64,000 nt of DNA, from the NCBI RefSeq assembly GCF_011634775.1, contig NZ_JAALXT010000003.1, positions 1,041,067 to 1,105,066 on the forward strand. Direction: 5' to 3'. Numbering within the stretch: position 1 is the first letter of the stretch; each line of letters starts with the position of its first letter. This document shows, piece after piece, positions 35,877 through 45,775 of the stretch. Under the pieces are notes generated by a model. The model saw nothing but the letters and a program-made list of their open reading frames with translations. It was not told the origin of the DNA and did no database searches. The translations under genes and the position numbers were made by a program. The stretch comes from Thalassoroseus pseudoceratinae. GTDB lineage: Bacteria > Planctomycetota > Planctomycetia > Planctomycetales > Planctomycetaceae.

Positions 35877-37439
35877 ATGATGATATCTACTGAAGAAAAC
35901 GCATCGACTGAGAGTGAAGAGATCGATTCGACAGAGTCGGCGGATGGTGTTCACGCCCCACTCCTGTTCCTAAATGTGTTCGTGATCGCGACGTGCGGTC
36001 TGGTCTATGAACTTGTCGCAGGCACACTTGCCAGCTATTTGCTTGGCGATTCCGTCACGCAGTTTTCGATTTGCATCGGATTATACCTCTCGGCAATGGG
36101 CTGTGGAGCATGGCTGTCTGGATGGATCGACAAATCTATGGCACGCTGCTTCATCGAAGTGGAACTAGCAGTCGCCTTGATCGGGGGTCTCTCGGCCCCC
36201 ATTCTCTTCATTGCCTATGCCAAGGTCGCCTGGTTTCAGCCTCTCCTGTATGGACTCGTGTTCGTCATTGGAACGCTCGTCGGACTTGAGCTTCCATTAC
36301 TCATGCGAATTCTTCGAGAAGGGTTGGACTTCAAAGACCTCGTCTCGAGAGTGCTAACCTTCGACTACATCGGCGCACTCGCAGGCTCACTACTGTTCCC
36401 GCTCCTACTTGTCCCCAATCTCGGCTTGGCACGCACGTCGTTGATATTCGGGATTCTCAATGGACTGGTCGGTTTCTGGGGCACGTGGTTGCTTCGCCCA
36501 GTATTGAACACAGGAGTCACAGGTCTACGCATTCGTGGCCTGGCGACACTGCTCATCCTCGTGGCAGCATTTGTCTTTGCAGGGTGGCTGACGGATCTCG
36601 CTGAGGAAGTTATCTATCAAGACCCAATCGTGTTTTCGGAAACTACCAAATATCAGAGAATTGTTGTTACACAAAGCCCGACACGAGTTCAACTTTTTCT
36701 CGATGGCAAATTACAATTCAATTCGCGTGATGAGTACCGATATCACGAAGCCCTTGTCCATCCGGCGATGGCGTCTGCAGTCGCTCGCCAGAATGTATTA
36801 ATCCTTGGTGGCGGCGATGGACTAGCAGCGCGAGAGGTTTTGAAATATGACGACGTCAAGCACGTCACATTAGTTGATCTCGATCCCCATATGACCGCAC
36901 TCGCCAAGCAATTTCCTCCGCTTGCGAAGCTCAATCAATTTGCGTTGCAAGATGCGAGAACGAAAGTCATCAATCAAGACGCAATGATCTGGATTGAAGA
37001 CGATCCCGCGACATACGATGTGGTTATCATCGACTTCCCCGACCCCAACAACTACGCCCTCGGGAAACTCTACACGAGCCGATTCTATCGACTCCTCGCA
37101 CGCCGTTTGAAACCCGACTCTATTGTTGCTCTACAAGCCACCTCACCACTGTTTGCACGTAAGGCGTATTGGTGTATCCAAAACACCCTTGCCGCTTCGG
37201 GATATGCAGTCCATCCGTACCAGATCACGGTTCCGTCTTTCGGTGTTTGGGGTTTCGGATTAGCCAAACTCCAGCCCTTCTCGACTCCTAACCAAATCGT
37301 CGGCGATCCTTCGTTGAAATACCTGAACGACAGTATCCTCGCGAGTCTATTCCACTTCCCAACCGACATGGCTCGTTTAGACACCGAAGTCAATCGACTC
37401 GACAATCAAATGCTGGTCCAATATTACGAGAGATACTAG
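35877..37439 (+). CDS. Membrane-embedded spermidine synthase-like aminopropyltransferase
   Basis: The 520-residue protein has an N-terminal block of seven or so transmembrane helices (about 28-245), followed by a soluble spermidine-synthase-type methyltransferase fold. The domain shows LILGGGDGLAAREVLKY (cofactor loop), VTLVDLDPHMTALAKQFPP, QDAMIWIEDD and VVIIDFPDPNNYALGKLY, the last holding the catalytic Asp-x-x-Asp-Pro region. It presumably transfers an aminopropyl group from decarboxylated SAM made by the upstream decarboxylase. The fused membrane domain suggests an acceptor within or near the membrane, not soluble putrescine; this is inference. It belongs to a plus-strand block of related genes. 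Confidence 0.85.
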   Translation: MMISTEENASTESEEIDSTESADGVHAPLLFLNVFVIATCGLVYELVAGTLASYLLGDSVTQFSICIGLYLSAMGCGAWLSGWIDKSMARCFIEVELAVALIGGLSAPILFIAYAKVAWFQPLLYGLVFVIGTLVGLELPLLMRILREGLDFKDLVSRVLTFDYIGALAGSLLFPLLLVPNLGLARTSLIFGILNGLVGFWGTWLLRPVLNTGVTGLRIRGLATLLILVAAFVFAGWLTDLAEEVIYQDPIVFSETTKYQRIVVTQSPTRVQLFLDGKLQFNSRDEYRYHEALVHPAMASAVARQNVLILGGGDGLAAREVLKYDDVKHVTLVDLDPHMTALAKQFPPLAKLNQFALQDARTKVINQDAMIWIEDDPATYDVVIIDFPDPNNYALGKLYTSRFYRLLARRLKPDSIVALQATSPLFARKAYWCIQNTLAASGYAVHPYQITVPSFGVWGFGLAKLQPFSTPNQIVGDPSLKYLNDSILASLFHFPTDMARLDTEVNRLDNQMLVQYYERY

Positions 37440-37589
37440 ATTTGTTCTTAACGATGTCTCATTACAAGTCATGGTTGTCCTCCCATGCATATGTCGTGAG
37501 GGAAACACAACTACAATTGCTACTAGGCCGAAGCGTCTGAACTTCTATCGACGCGACCAAACGTTTGAATTCCACTTAGTCGGTATTTT

Positions 37590-39242
37590 ATGCAGTCTCG
37601 TTCGACTCGTCGCGAATTCCTAGCATCAGCCATTGGATTACCCCTTGTCCTCAGTGGGTGCGATCGAAATCCAAGTCAGCGAACAATCCCCCCGGGCGAA
37701 TTAGTCGGAGCGTCTGCAAATGTCGGACATCGGCTCCGAGAACGAAAACGGTTTGAAGTTCCGCAAGACCGATGGCAGAAATCACGAGTCGTCATCGTCG
37801 GGGCGGGAATCGCTGGTTTGTCCGCCGCGCGGCGACTCCAGAAACACGGGATCAAAGATTTTCAGATCCTCGAACTAGAGTCCCACGCCGGTGGCACATC
37901 GAGGAGCGGGAGTCACAATGGATTCCAATACCCGTGGGGAGCCCACTATCTACCAGCCCCGACCGCAGCGAACGTTGATCTTGTTGACCTGCTTGACGAG
38001 ATGGGTGTTGTCGATGGACGCACGACTGACGGTGAACCAATCATCGCCGAACAGTGTCTCTGCCGAGCACCGCAAGAGCGGGTGTACTACAAAGGTGCTT
38101 GGTATGAGGGACTATATGTCACGACTGACGAAACGAAATCCGATCGGGAGCAGTATAGCCGATTTCGGCAACTAGTTGGTAAGTTCGCCGATTTCCGAGA
38201 TGAAGCCGGTCGCCGCGCGTTTGGTTTGCCGATTTCGTCTTGCACTCAAGACGCACAAATTACAGCACTCGATCACATCACCATGTCAGAGTGGTTGAAA
38301 CGCCAAGGCCTGACATCGCCAAAACTTCACGACCTCATAGATTACTGTTGTCGAGACGATTACGGCCTACGATGCGAGCGAACAAGTGCTTGGGCTGGAC
38401 TTTTCTACTTTGCGGCGAGACTGCCACATTCCGGTGCCAAAACGCAGCCGTTCATCACATGGCCGGAAGGCAATGGAAGAATCGTGAACCACTTGCGAGA
38501 ACGTAACGGGTCGCGGCTCAAAACTAGCTGGGCCGTCGCAGAGGTTATCCCCTCTATTGCGGACTCCAATGAACCAGTTCAAGTGATTGCCGTCTCATCG
38601 GATGGAAGCGAGACGATCGGTCTACAAGCTGATCGAGTCATCATGGCGACCCCGCAGTTTGTCACCCCCTACATGATCCGAGACTGGCGAGAGAATCGTC
38701 CCGAACATATTCAATCGTTTGAGTATAGTTCCTGGGTTGTCGCCAACCTTTTTTTAAAAGATCGACCTGCGACTCGAGACAGTGACTATCCACTTTGCTG
38801 GGACAATGTGATCGCAGATAGTCCCTCACTAGGCTATGTTGTGGCCACACATCAGGCACTCGTGGATTATGGTCCGACAGTACTAACATGGTATCTCCCG
38901 CTCTGTGATGCTGAAACTCACATCGCACGACAGGAATTGCTGAATGAGGGACGTGAGGCGTGGGCGGACGCAGCGCTTAGCGACATTGAACGGGCTCATC
39001 CCGATATCCGCCGACTGACCACTCGAGTTGACGTCATGCGTTGGGGACACGCCATGATCCAGCCCACACCAGGATTGATTTGGGGACCAGACCGGCAAGC
39101 GGCTATCGAGCCCTATCATGGAATCGCCTTCGCAAACTCGGATCTATCCGGTGTCGCATTGTTCGAGGAAGCTTTTGACCAAGGCAATCGTGCAGCAGAC
39201 TGGGTAGCCAACGAACTTCAGCAGAGCGCGAACGCATCCTAG
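37590..39242 (+). CDS. Tat-exported lipoprotein FAD-dependent oxidoreductase (amine-oxidase-like)
   Basis: This 550-residue flavoprotein starts with a twin-arginine signal (STRREFLAS) that also contains a lipobox, LVLSGC with C24. It should therefore be folded in the cytoplasm, exported by Tat and membrane-anchored. The Rossmann loop VIVGAGIAGLSAARRL and ELESHAGGTSRSG define an NAD(P)/FAD-binding amine-oxidase-like fold; a C-terminal GIAFANSDLSGVALFEEAFDQGNRAAD fits the FAD-binding closing motif. Family members oxidise amines or desaturate lipids and carotenoids. Placement after an aminopropyltransferase suggests a substrate in the same pathway, for example an aminopropylated envelope molecule. 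Confidence 0.78.
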   Translation: MQSRSTRREFLASAIGLPLVLSGCDRNPSQRTIPPGELVGASANVGHRLRERKRFEVPQDRWQKSRVVIVGAGIAGLSAARRLQKHGIKDFQILELESHAGGTSRSGSHNGFQYPWGAHYLPAPTAANVDLVDLLDEMGVVDGRTTDGEPIIAEQCLCRAPQERVYYKGAWYEGLYVTTDETKSDREQYSRFRQLVGKFADFRDEAGRRAFGLPISSCTQDAQITALDHITMSEWLKRQGLTSPKLHDLIDYCCRDDYGLRCERTSAWAGLFYFAARLPHSGAKTQPFITWPEGNGRIVNHLRERNGSRLKTSWAVAEVIPSIADSNEPVQVIAVSSDGSETIGLQADRVIMATPQFVTPYMIRDWRENRPEHIQSFEYSSWVVANLFLKDRPATRDSDYPLCWDNVIADSPSLGYVVATHQALVDYGPTVLTWYLPLCDAETHIARQELLNEGREAWADAALSDIERAHPDIRRLTTRVDVMRWGHAMIQPTPGLIWGPDRQAAIEPYHGIAFANSDLSGVALFEEAFDQGNRAADWVANELQQSANAS

Positions 39243-39256
39243 CCGGAGCTGTTTTG

Positions 39257-40330
39257 GTGACAATTCAACCAATGACAACAACCGAAGCTAGCCACAATCG
39301 ATTCCCATGGCTCTTCTCACCGGCGATTGACCTGAGCGTTTTTCTCGGAAGCGCTGTTGTCTCACTAGTTTTACTATGGTTCGGGTCATACATAGGTGTT
39401 ATTGACTCAGACACGCCAGAGTGGGCATGGGTCCCCGCGATTCTTTTAGTCGATGTCGCTCATGTTTACTCGACCGCATTCCGTGTGTACTTCGTTCCGA
39501 ATGAATTGAAGCGGGATTGGCCACTTTATCTCGGCGTGCCAATAATGGCATTCGTTATCGGGATTGTGATTCATCGACTTTGGGGGCCCACGGTTTTCTG
39601 GCGAATTCTAGCATACTTAGCCGTATTTCATTTTGTTCGTCAACAATATGGCTGGGTTGCGCTCTATCGAGCAAAAGCTAAAGAACACGATCGGCTCTCA
39701 AAATGGATTGACACACTAGCAATCTATCTCGCGACCGTGTATCCGCTCGTCTATTGGCATACCCACTTGCCAAGAAATTTTGCTTGGTTCCTACCTGACA
39801 ACTTTGTATCGCTTCCTGTGTTCATTCATCAGATTCTTCGGCCGATCTATTGGTTGAGTCTGATTGCATATGCGGGGAGTTCAATTTGGCGTTGGACAGT
39901 CGGCCGACCGAACCCAGGAAAGGATCTGGTCGTCCTAACGACTGCCATTTGCTGGTATGTGGGTATTGTTGTTTTTAACTCGGATTATGCATTTACGGTT
40001 ACGAATGTGATTATCCACGGGGTCCCCTATTTAGCCCTCGTCTATTGGTACTGGCAAACCCATCAACAAAGTTCAATGCCCACAACGCGGTTTCAACAAC
40101 TCTTCATTTTCCTGGCGACGATTTGGCTATTTGCCTATGTCGAGGAACTTGTCTGGGACCGCAGCGTGTGGCAGGATCGGTCTTGGCTTTTTGGCACGCC
40201 TTGGGAGATTGAATCTTGGCAGAATTTCGTCGTTCCGTTACTCGCCGTCCCTCAAATTACCCACTATGTTTTGGACGGATACATTTGGAAACGCAGACGC
40301 AATCCTAAGTTCTCAACACCGATTGACTAG
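39257..40330 (+). CDS. Polytopic membrane protein with conserved histidines, unknown family
   Basis: About eight transmembrane helices are predicted in 357 residues, for example IDLSVFLGSAVVSLVLLWFG, LGVPIMAFVIGIVIHRLW and FQQLFIFLATIWLFAYVEE. Histidines recur inside or beside helices: DVAHVYSTAFRVY, VFHFVRQQYGW, IIHGVPYLALVYWYWQTH and ITHYVLDGYIWK. Such placement is typical of metal-dependent membrane oxidases or hydroxylases, but no family could be named. The start could be TTG 39254, GTG 39257 or ATG 39272; GTG is listed. It follows the flavoenzyme by only 14 bases. Sequence here is visibly AT-richer than most of the window. Confidence 0.65.
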   Translation: MTIQPMTTTEASHNRFPWLFSPAIDLSVFLGSAVVSLVLLWFGSYIGVIDSDTPEWAWVPAILLVDVAHVYSTAFRVYFVPNELKRDWPLYLGVPIMAFVIGIVIHRLWGPTVFWRILAYLAVFHFVRQQYGWVALYRAKAKEHDRLSKWIDTLAIYLATVYPLVYWHTHLPRNFAWFLPDNFVSLPVFIHQILRPIYWLSLIAYAGSSIWRWTVGRPNPGKDLVVLTTAICWYVGIVVFNSDYAFTVTNVIIHGVPYLALVYWYWQTHQQSSMPTTRFQQLFIFLATIWLFAYVEELVWDRSVWQDRSWLFGTPWEIESWQNFVVPLLAVPQITHYVLDGYIWKRRRNPKFSTPID

Positions 40331-40524
40331 CCTGGTCCGCGTGTAACGGCGTATGGTGTTCGACAATGTTTCTGACAATAGTGAATATCGAGTTCCGTTC
40401 GACATTCCTGCCGATTGAGTTGATTGAACCTCGATCGTGCCTGAGGTAAAATGTGGTCAGAAGGGTATTGTGAAATTTACCCAGCGACAGTTGTCTCCGT
40501 TCCGATTGATTTGAGGTTCCGGCC

Positions 40525-41631
40525 ATGGGATTGTTCGAGAAACTACGAAATGAACTCATCGACATTATTGAGTGGTTGGACGATTCCCACTCAACGTTGG
40601 TGTGGCGGTTCCCTCGATATCAAAACGAGATCAAGAATGGAGCCCAGTTAATTGTCCGCCCCGGTCAAGTGGCGATTTTTGTGCATCGTGGAGAACTGGC
40701 CGACGTTTTCGAGCCCGGCAACTACACGCTGAAGACTGACAACCTGCCTCTGCTTTCGACCTTGCAAGGTTGGAAATACGGCTTCGACAGCCCGTTTCGC
40801 TCGGAAGTTTACTTCGTTAGCACGAAGAAACTGACTGGGCTTAAGTGGGGTACGCCGAATCCCATTATGCTCCGCGATCCGGAATTTGGTCCAATTCGAC
40901 TGCGGGCCTTTGGAACGTACTCGTTGAAGTGCCAGGATCCGCGGGCTTTGCTGACTGAACTTGTCGGTACGGACTCGGAGTTCGATAGCAACGAAGTCAA
41001 CGAGTTGCTGCGGTCGATCATCGTTGAAGCATTTACGGATATGCTCGGCGAAAAAAACATCGCGGCTCTGGATTTGGCGTCGAATTATCGCGAGATCTCG
41101 AAGGAGTTGCGTGAGTACGCCGTCGAACGCGTGGACGATGAGTACGGCTTGGATTTGCCGGACATGTTCATCGTCAACATTTCGCTGCCGGAAGCCGTCG
41201 AAAAGGCGATGGACACACGCACGAGCATGGGCGTGATTGGCGATATGGGAAAATATCAGGCGTATCAGATGGGAACGGCGATCGAAGCTGCGGCCAACAA
41301 CCCCGCGGGTGGCGGTGCTTCCGAAGGGATGGGACTTGGGATGGGATTCGCGATGGCAAACAAATTTGCGCAAGGCGGAGCAGCTCCGGCTGGAGCGCCA
41401 GTCCCACCGCCTCCGCCGCAAGCAGTGCAATGGCACACTTCATCGAATGGCCAAACATCTCCACCGATGAGTGAGCAACAACTCGGTAGTCAGATCAGTG
41501 CTGGCCAAATCACGCCGGAAACTTACGTCTGGAGTGCAGGCATGTCCGGCTGGCAACCAGCAAGCCAAGTCCCGCAGTTGGCAGTCTACTTTCGGCAAAC
41601 GCCACCGCCGCCACCTCCGGCAGCTCCGTAA
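40525..41631 (+). CDS. SPFH domain protein with C-terminal GYF_2-like (DUF4339) domain
   Basis: The 368-residue protein opens with a segment seen in YdjI/virion-core-like SPFH proteins (MGLFEKLRNELIDIIEWLDD). An SPFH/Band-7 domain covers about 40-240 (GAQLIVRPGQVAIFVHRGELADVFEPG, and SISLPEAVEKAMDTRTSMGVIGDM-like end). A Gly/Ala/Pro-rich linker precedes a GYF_2-type module (VQWHTSSNGQTSPPMSEQQL ... TYVWSAGMSGWQPASQV). SPFH proteins oligomerise on membrane microdomains, and this subclass goes with PspA, zinc-ribbon and DUF4178 genes in other bacteria. It lies 194 bp after the membrane protein gene and may have its own promoter. Confidence 0.87.
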   Translation: MGLFEKLRNELIDIIEWLDDSHSTLVWRFPRYQNEIKNGAQLIVRPGQVAIFVHRGELADVFEPGNYTLKTDNLPLLSTLQGWKYGFDSPFRSEVYFVSTKKLTGLKWGTPNPIMLRDPEFGPIRLRAFGTYSLKCQDPRALLTELVGTDSEFDSNEVNELLRSIIVEAFTDMLGEKNIAALDLASNYREISKELREYAVERVDDEYGLDLPDMFIVNISLPEAVEKAMDTRTSMGVIGDMGKYQAYQMGTAIEAAANNPAGGGASEGMGLGMGFAMANKFAQGGAAPAGAPVPPPPPQAVQWHTSSNGQTSPPMSEQQLGSQISAGQITPETYVWSAGMSGWQPASQVPQLAVYFRQTPPPPPPAAP

Positions 41632-41788
41632 GGGATGACGCCGGTATCGAACATGTTGCAGCCGCGACTCTTCGCTGTGTCCTTAGAGATGCATGTGCTC
41701 GGGTGAGTTGGTCTCACGATGCAGTCCCAGGCGAAGGTGTTGCGGAGTTTTTAGATCCCCTTTCACCTCTGTCTTGAGCCGCTCGCCC

Positions 41789-43666
41789 ATGTTTCGATAC
41801 CTCACTCTCGTCCCGATGGTTCTTTGGCTATGCACATCCTCGGTACTTGCGGATGACGCCGTTACAATTTCTGGTGAACGGAGACCGTGGCGGACCATCA
41901 CACTGACGCTTGATGGCCCCGCCATGAGCGAGACTGACACGGAACCGAATCCGTTTACCGACATTCGCTTCGAGGTTCGTTTCCGACATGAATCCGGTTC
42001 ACCGGATTATCTTGTGCCGGGTTACTTCGCTGCGGACGGACAAGCCGCCAATACATCCGCGACTTCCGGAAACAAGTGGCGTGCCCATCTTTCGCCGGAC
42101 AAGGCGGGGCAATGGTCTTACGAGATCCGTTTTCACCGCGGTTCACTCGTGGCACTCGACCGCAATGTCACCTCGAGTGCCGTTGCCCCATTCGACGGCA
42201 TCACTGGGCAGTTTACGATTGAGCCGATCGCATCGGGGTCAAACCATCCCCGTGATCGCGGGCGTTTGCAGTACGTCGGGAAACGATATCTTCGATTTGC
42301 TCAATCTGGCGAGTACTTTTTGAAGGCCGGTGCCGACGCGCCGGAAACTCTGCTGGGCTATCGGGATTTCGATGGCACGGTTGCCCGGAAAAAGAAAGTT
42401 CCCTTGAAAACGTGGGCACCTCACATTCGCGATTGGCGAACGGGCGATCCGACCTGGAAAAACGGAAAAGGCAAGGGGCTCATCGGTGCGATCAATTACC
42501 TCTCCGGCAAAGGCGTCAACGCGTTTTCATTTCTGACATACAATGCTGGCGGAGATGGCGACAACGTTTGGCCATTCGTCGAGCGAGATGACAAACGGCA
42601 CTACGATTGCTCGAAACTCGACCAGTGGGGCATCGTCTTCGAACATGGCACGAACTTGGGAATGTATCTGCATTTCAAGTTGCAGGAGACAGAAAACGAT
42701 GACAATCGCCATCGGCGAGGAAAGAACGTTCCCGAATCGTTGGATGGTGGCGACTTGGGCCCCGAACGCAAATTGTATTGCCGAGAAATTATTGCTCGGT
42801 TCGCCCATAACTTGGCATTGAACTGGAATCTCGGGGAAGAGAACACGCAGTCAACGCAGCAACAACGCGCAATGGCGAAGTACATCCACGAGCTCGACCC
42901 GTACAATCATTTGATCGTTGTTCATACCTATCCCAACCAGCAAGACAAGGTGTATCGACCATTGCTCGGCAAAGGCTCCGTGCTTCGTGGATGCTCGCTG
43001 CAGAATAGTCATATCAAGGACACACATCATCAGACTGTGAAGTGGGTTGAAGAGTCCGCAGAGGCGGGCCAGCCTTGGGTGGTCGCGTTCGATGAATCTG
43101 GCTCGGCAGCTCACGGCCAAGCTCCCGACTTGGGTTACCAGGGGTTCGATGGCAAAGACCGAACGGGCAAGTTCATCTACACCCAACACGAAGTTCGTCG
43201 CCAAACTCTTTGGGGCGCCCTCATGGGTGGTGGTGCCGGGGTGGAGTATTACTTTGGCTATCAATTCCCCGAGAATGACCTGCTTGCCGAGGATTGGCGA
43301 AGTCGTGACCAAAGTTGGGATTACTGCCGAATTGCATTGAAGTTCTTTCGCGACCACCAGATTCCGATTGCAGAGTTGGAGAATCACGACGAACTTGTCG
43401 GCAACCCAAAGCACGACAACTCTTGCTATTGCTTCGCGAAGCCCGGGGAGATCTATCTCGTTTACCAACCCGGTGGCAAGAAACATTCGCTAGACCTTAC
43501 TGATCAACAGGGCCCATTCGAGATCGCTTGGTTCAATCCACGAACGGGGGGTGAACTGCAATCGGCGTCAATAACGAGCATCAAAGGCGGTCAGACATCG
43601 ACACTGGGGCAACCACCGTCCGATGCCAATGAGGACTGGCTTGCAATCGCTCGTCGGAAAAAGTGA
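41789..43666 (+). CDS. Exported DUF5060-containing glycoside hydrolase-like protein
   Basis: The 625-residue product has a signal peptide (cleavage near VLADD). An N-terminal beta-sandwich DUF5060 domain ([22 protein letters not shown]-like) leads to a TIM-barrel-like region related to apiosidase/DUF4038 glycosidases. Candidate acid residues lie in NLGEENTQ near 345 and in [12 protein letters not shown] near 455, both at strand ends. The C-terminal segment ([19 protein letters not shown]) is a beta domain common behind such barrels. It is probably a periplasmic or surface polysaccharide hydrolase; the substrate is unknown. The start at 41789 gives a correct signal peptide. Confidence 0.8.
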   Translation: MFRYLTLVPMVLWLCTSSVLADDAVTISGERRPWRTITLTLDGPAMSETDTEPNPFTDIRFEVRFRHESGSPDYLVPGYFAADGQAANTSATSGNKWRAHLSPDKAGQWSYEIRFHRGSLVALDRNVTSSAVAPFDGITGQFTIEPIASGSNHPRDRGRLQYVGKRYLRFAQSGEYFLKAGADAPETLLGYRDFDGTVARKKKVPLKTWAPHIRDWRTGDPTWKNGKGKGLIGAINYLSGKGVNAFSFLTYNAGGDGDNVWPFVERDDKRHYDCSKLDQWGIVFEHGTNLGMYLHFKLQETENDDNRHRRGKNVPESLDGGDLGPERKLYCREIIARFAHNLALNWNLGEENTQSTQQQRAMAKYIHELDPYNHLIVVHTYPNQQDKVYRPLLGKGSVLRGCSLQNSHIKDTHHQTVKWVEESAEAGQPWVVAFDESGSAAHGQAPDLGYQGFDGKDRTGKFIYTQHEVRRQTLWGALMGGGAGVEYYFGYQFPENDLLAEDWRSRDQSWDYCRIALKFFRDHQIPIAELENHDELVGNPKHDNSCYCFAKPGEIYLVYQPGGKKHSLDLTDQQGPFEIAWFNPRTGGELQSASITSIKGGQTSTLGQPPSDANEDWLAIARRKK

Positions 43667-43729
43667 GTGATTAGCGTTTGCGTTCGAAGGGTAGTTCGAT
43701 TGGTATCCTTTCCAACGAGGAGAACGACA

Positions 43730-44683
43730 ATGAATTGGCAAGTCATTGGACAATTGCAGATGCTTGCGTCGCTAGTCTTCTCGATACCAAACGCAGTTGC
43801 AAATTCGCCCGCCGTGGCGGAGACATCGCAACAACGATTGATCGAAGGTTGGATCAGTCAGCTAACGGCCGATGGACATCCCAACCATCGGGCCGCTACG
43901 GAAGACTTAACGAAGGTCGGTGCAGAAGCTGTCGACGCAATTGCCTCCGCTGCCAAGACCGACGACAAATTGTTGACGCTCCATTGTGTGAGCGTTCTCT
44001 TGCGAATGCTCAGTTCCGACGATGTGACGACTCAAACTGCAGCCCAAACAGCCTTGAAGCAACTCGCGAGTAGTCCAAACAAGTTCCTAGCCAACGCCGC
44101 CGAGCAAGCCATCACAATAAAGGCTGCGAATCGCCGCATCAGACGGGGCAATCCCGGTGGCGGATTGAAGTTCAACGGCGTGATGGTTCCCGGCGTGAAG
44201 AATCTTCGCGTGCAAACGAAAACGGTCAACGGCAAACGTTCCATCGCCATTCAGATGGACAAAAAGAAAATCGAGATTGCCGACACGAATGGTCAGGACA
44301 TTACGATCACCGTGACCGAGCCGAGGGAAGACGACAACGGAAATATCGTCCGCAAACCGAAGACGTATACGGCGAAGGACTATAATGAACTGCGGATCGT
44401 CCATCCTGATATCGTGGAACTCTATCAACGATTTGCTGGTCGACCGATCGCACGACCGGTTCCCATTCCGTTCAGGCGGCCGATTCTCAATCACGTTCAA
44501 GCAATGAAACGTCAGCTCAAATCAATGGACGAAATATTGGAACGACTGGAGGACCGAGTCAAAGCAGGACGGCTTCCTCAGACTCATTTCGATCGAATCC
44601 GGCAAGGCATTGATCGTCGTCGCGAAAAACTTATCGAGCGCATCAACCAAGAAGAAACTGCAGAAAAGGTAAACGCCGAATGA
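43730..44683 (+). CDS. Exported hypothetical protein with HEAT-like and coiled-coil parts
   Basis: This 317-residue protein has a signal-like N-terminus ([20 protein letters not shown]). A HEAT-like helical stretch follows at about 35-135 ([21 protein letters not shown]). A beta-rich middle is marked by [27 protein letters not shown], and the C-terminus is a charged coiled coil ([22 protein letters not shown]). GAGGAG lies seven bases before the ATG at 43730. Its TGA overlaps the ATG of the lactate dehydrogenase gene, so the two are coupled even though their roles look unrelated. No family recognised. Confidence 0.65.
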   Translation: MNWQVIGQLQMLASLVFSIPNAVANSPAVAETSQQRLIEGWISQLTADGHPNHRAATEDLTKVGAEAVDAIASAAKTDDKLLTLHCVSVLLRMLSSDDVTTQTAAQTALKQLASSPNKFLANAAEQAITIKAANRRIRRGNPGGGLKFNGVMVPGVKNLRVQTKTVNGKRSIAIQMDKKKIEIADTNGQDITITVTEPREDDNGNIVRKPKTYTAKDYNELRIVHPDIVELYQRFAGRPIARPVPIPFRRPILNHVQAMKRQLKSMDEILERLEDRVKAGRLPQTHFDRIRQGIDRRREKLIERINQEETAEKVNAE

Positions 44684-45690
44684 AAGTCGCGTTGTTCAGC
44701 ACGAAGCCCTACGATCGAAAGTTCTTCAAACAAGCCAATCAGGAATCTCCTCATGAGTTGACGTTCCTCGAGCCTCGGCTGACGCCATTAACGGCACCGT
44801 TGGCTAAGGGTTACGATGCTGCTTGCTTGTTTGTTAACGATCAAGCGGACGCCGAGACACTCGAAGTGCTAGCGGACAGTGGTGTGAAAGTTCTCGCGTT
44901 ACGGTGTGCCGGGTTTAACAACGTCGATCTTAACGCAGCGGAACGACTCGGGCTAACGGTTGTGCGAGTGCCCGCATATTCGCCACACGCAGTCGCGGAG
45001 CATACCGTCGGTTTGATGCTTACTCTAAACCGACAAATCCATCGCGGCTACAACCGAGTCCGTGAAGGTAACTTTGCACTCGATGGGCTCTTGGGTTTTG
45101 ACCTTCATGAAAAAGTTGTTGGTATCATCGGCACGGGAATCATTGGGGCCGTAGTTGCGAAAATCTTGAGCGGCTTCGGTTGCCATTTGCTTGCATATGA
45201 TGTGCGAGAGAATCCTGATTGTGTTGAACTTGGAGTCAACTACACTTCGCTCGATGAGATTTATGCCAAATCGGATGTCATCACATTGCACTGCCCTCTG
45301 ACTCCGCAAACACACCATCTCATCAATGCAGATGCCATTGCAGAAATGAAACCGGGAGTCATGTTGATCAACACCAGCCGCGGTGGCATCGTCGAAACAC
45401 CTGCCGTGATCGATGGCTTGAAGACCAGCCGCGTGGGATCACTGGGAATTGACGTTTACGAAGAAGAAGGCGACTTATTTTTCGAGGATCTTTCGAATTT
45501 TGTCATTCGGGACGATGTCTTCGCCCGGCTTTTGACGTTTCCGAATGTCTTGGTCACGGGGCATCAAGCGTTTTTCACCGAAGAAGCCCTACAACAGATA
45601 GCCGGGACCACGCTGGGCAATCTGCAAGACCTTGCAGACGGTCGAGAGTGCCCCAACGAAGTCTCCGCCGCGAAACTTTCCGGCGGTTAG
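44680..45690 (+). CDS. ldhA: D-lactate dehydrogenase (2-hydroxyacid dehydrogenase)
   Basis: The 336-residue protein matches fermentative NAD-dependent D-lactate dehydrogenases. The N-terminus [16 protein letters not shown] and [11 protein letters not shown] are close to E. coli LdhA. The NAD-binding loop is GIIGTGIIG, and the catalytic triad is R234 (NTSRGG), E263 (VYEEE) and H295 (GHQAFFT). It reduces pyruvate to D-lactate in the cytoplasm. It starts with an ATG that overlaps the previous stop by four bases, so translational coupling to the upstream exported protein is likely. Confidence 0.92.
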   Translation: MKVALFSTKPYDRKFFKQANQESPHELTFLEPRLTPLTAPLAKGYDAACLFVNDQADAETLEVLADSGVKVLALRCAGFNNVDLNAAERLGLTVVRVPAYSPHAVAEHTVGLMLTLNRQIHRGYNRVREGNFALDGLLGFDLHEKVVGIIGTGIIGAVVAKILSGFGCHLLAYDVRENPDCVELGVNYTSLDEIYAKSDVITLHCPLTPQTHHLINADAIAEMKPGVMLINTSRGGIVETPAVIDGLKTSRVGSLGIDVYEEEGDLFFEDLSNFVIRDDVFARLLTFPNVLVTGHQAFFTEEALQQIAGTTLGNLQDLADGRECPNEVSAAKLSGG

Positions 45691-45775
45691 CAACAAACAC
45701 TTGCAGTTGCCCATTCTGGGTGGTTAAACAAAGGGAACCGCTTCTCAATTATTGGTCAATTTGAAATCCCATATT

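Noticed and set aside
40331..40524. tRNA or small RNA gene in the gap before the SPFH gene
   Set aside because: No cloverleaf arms or anticodon pattern can be drawn.
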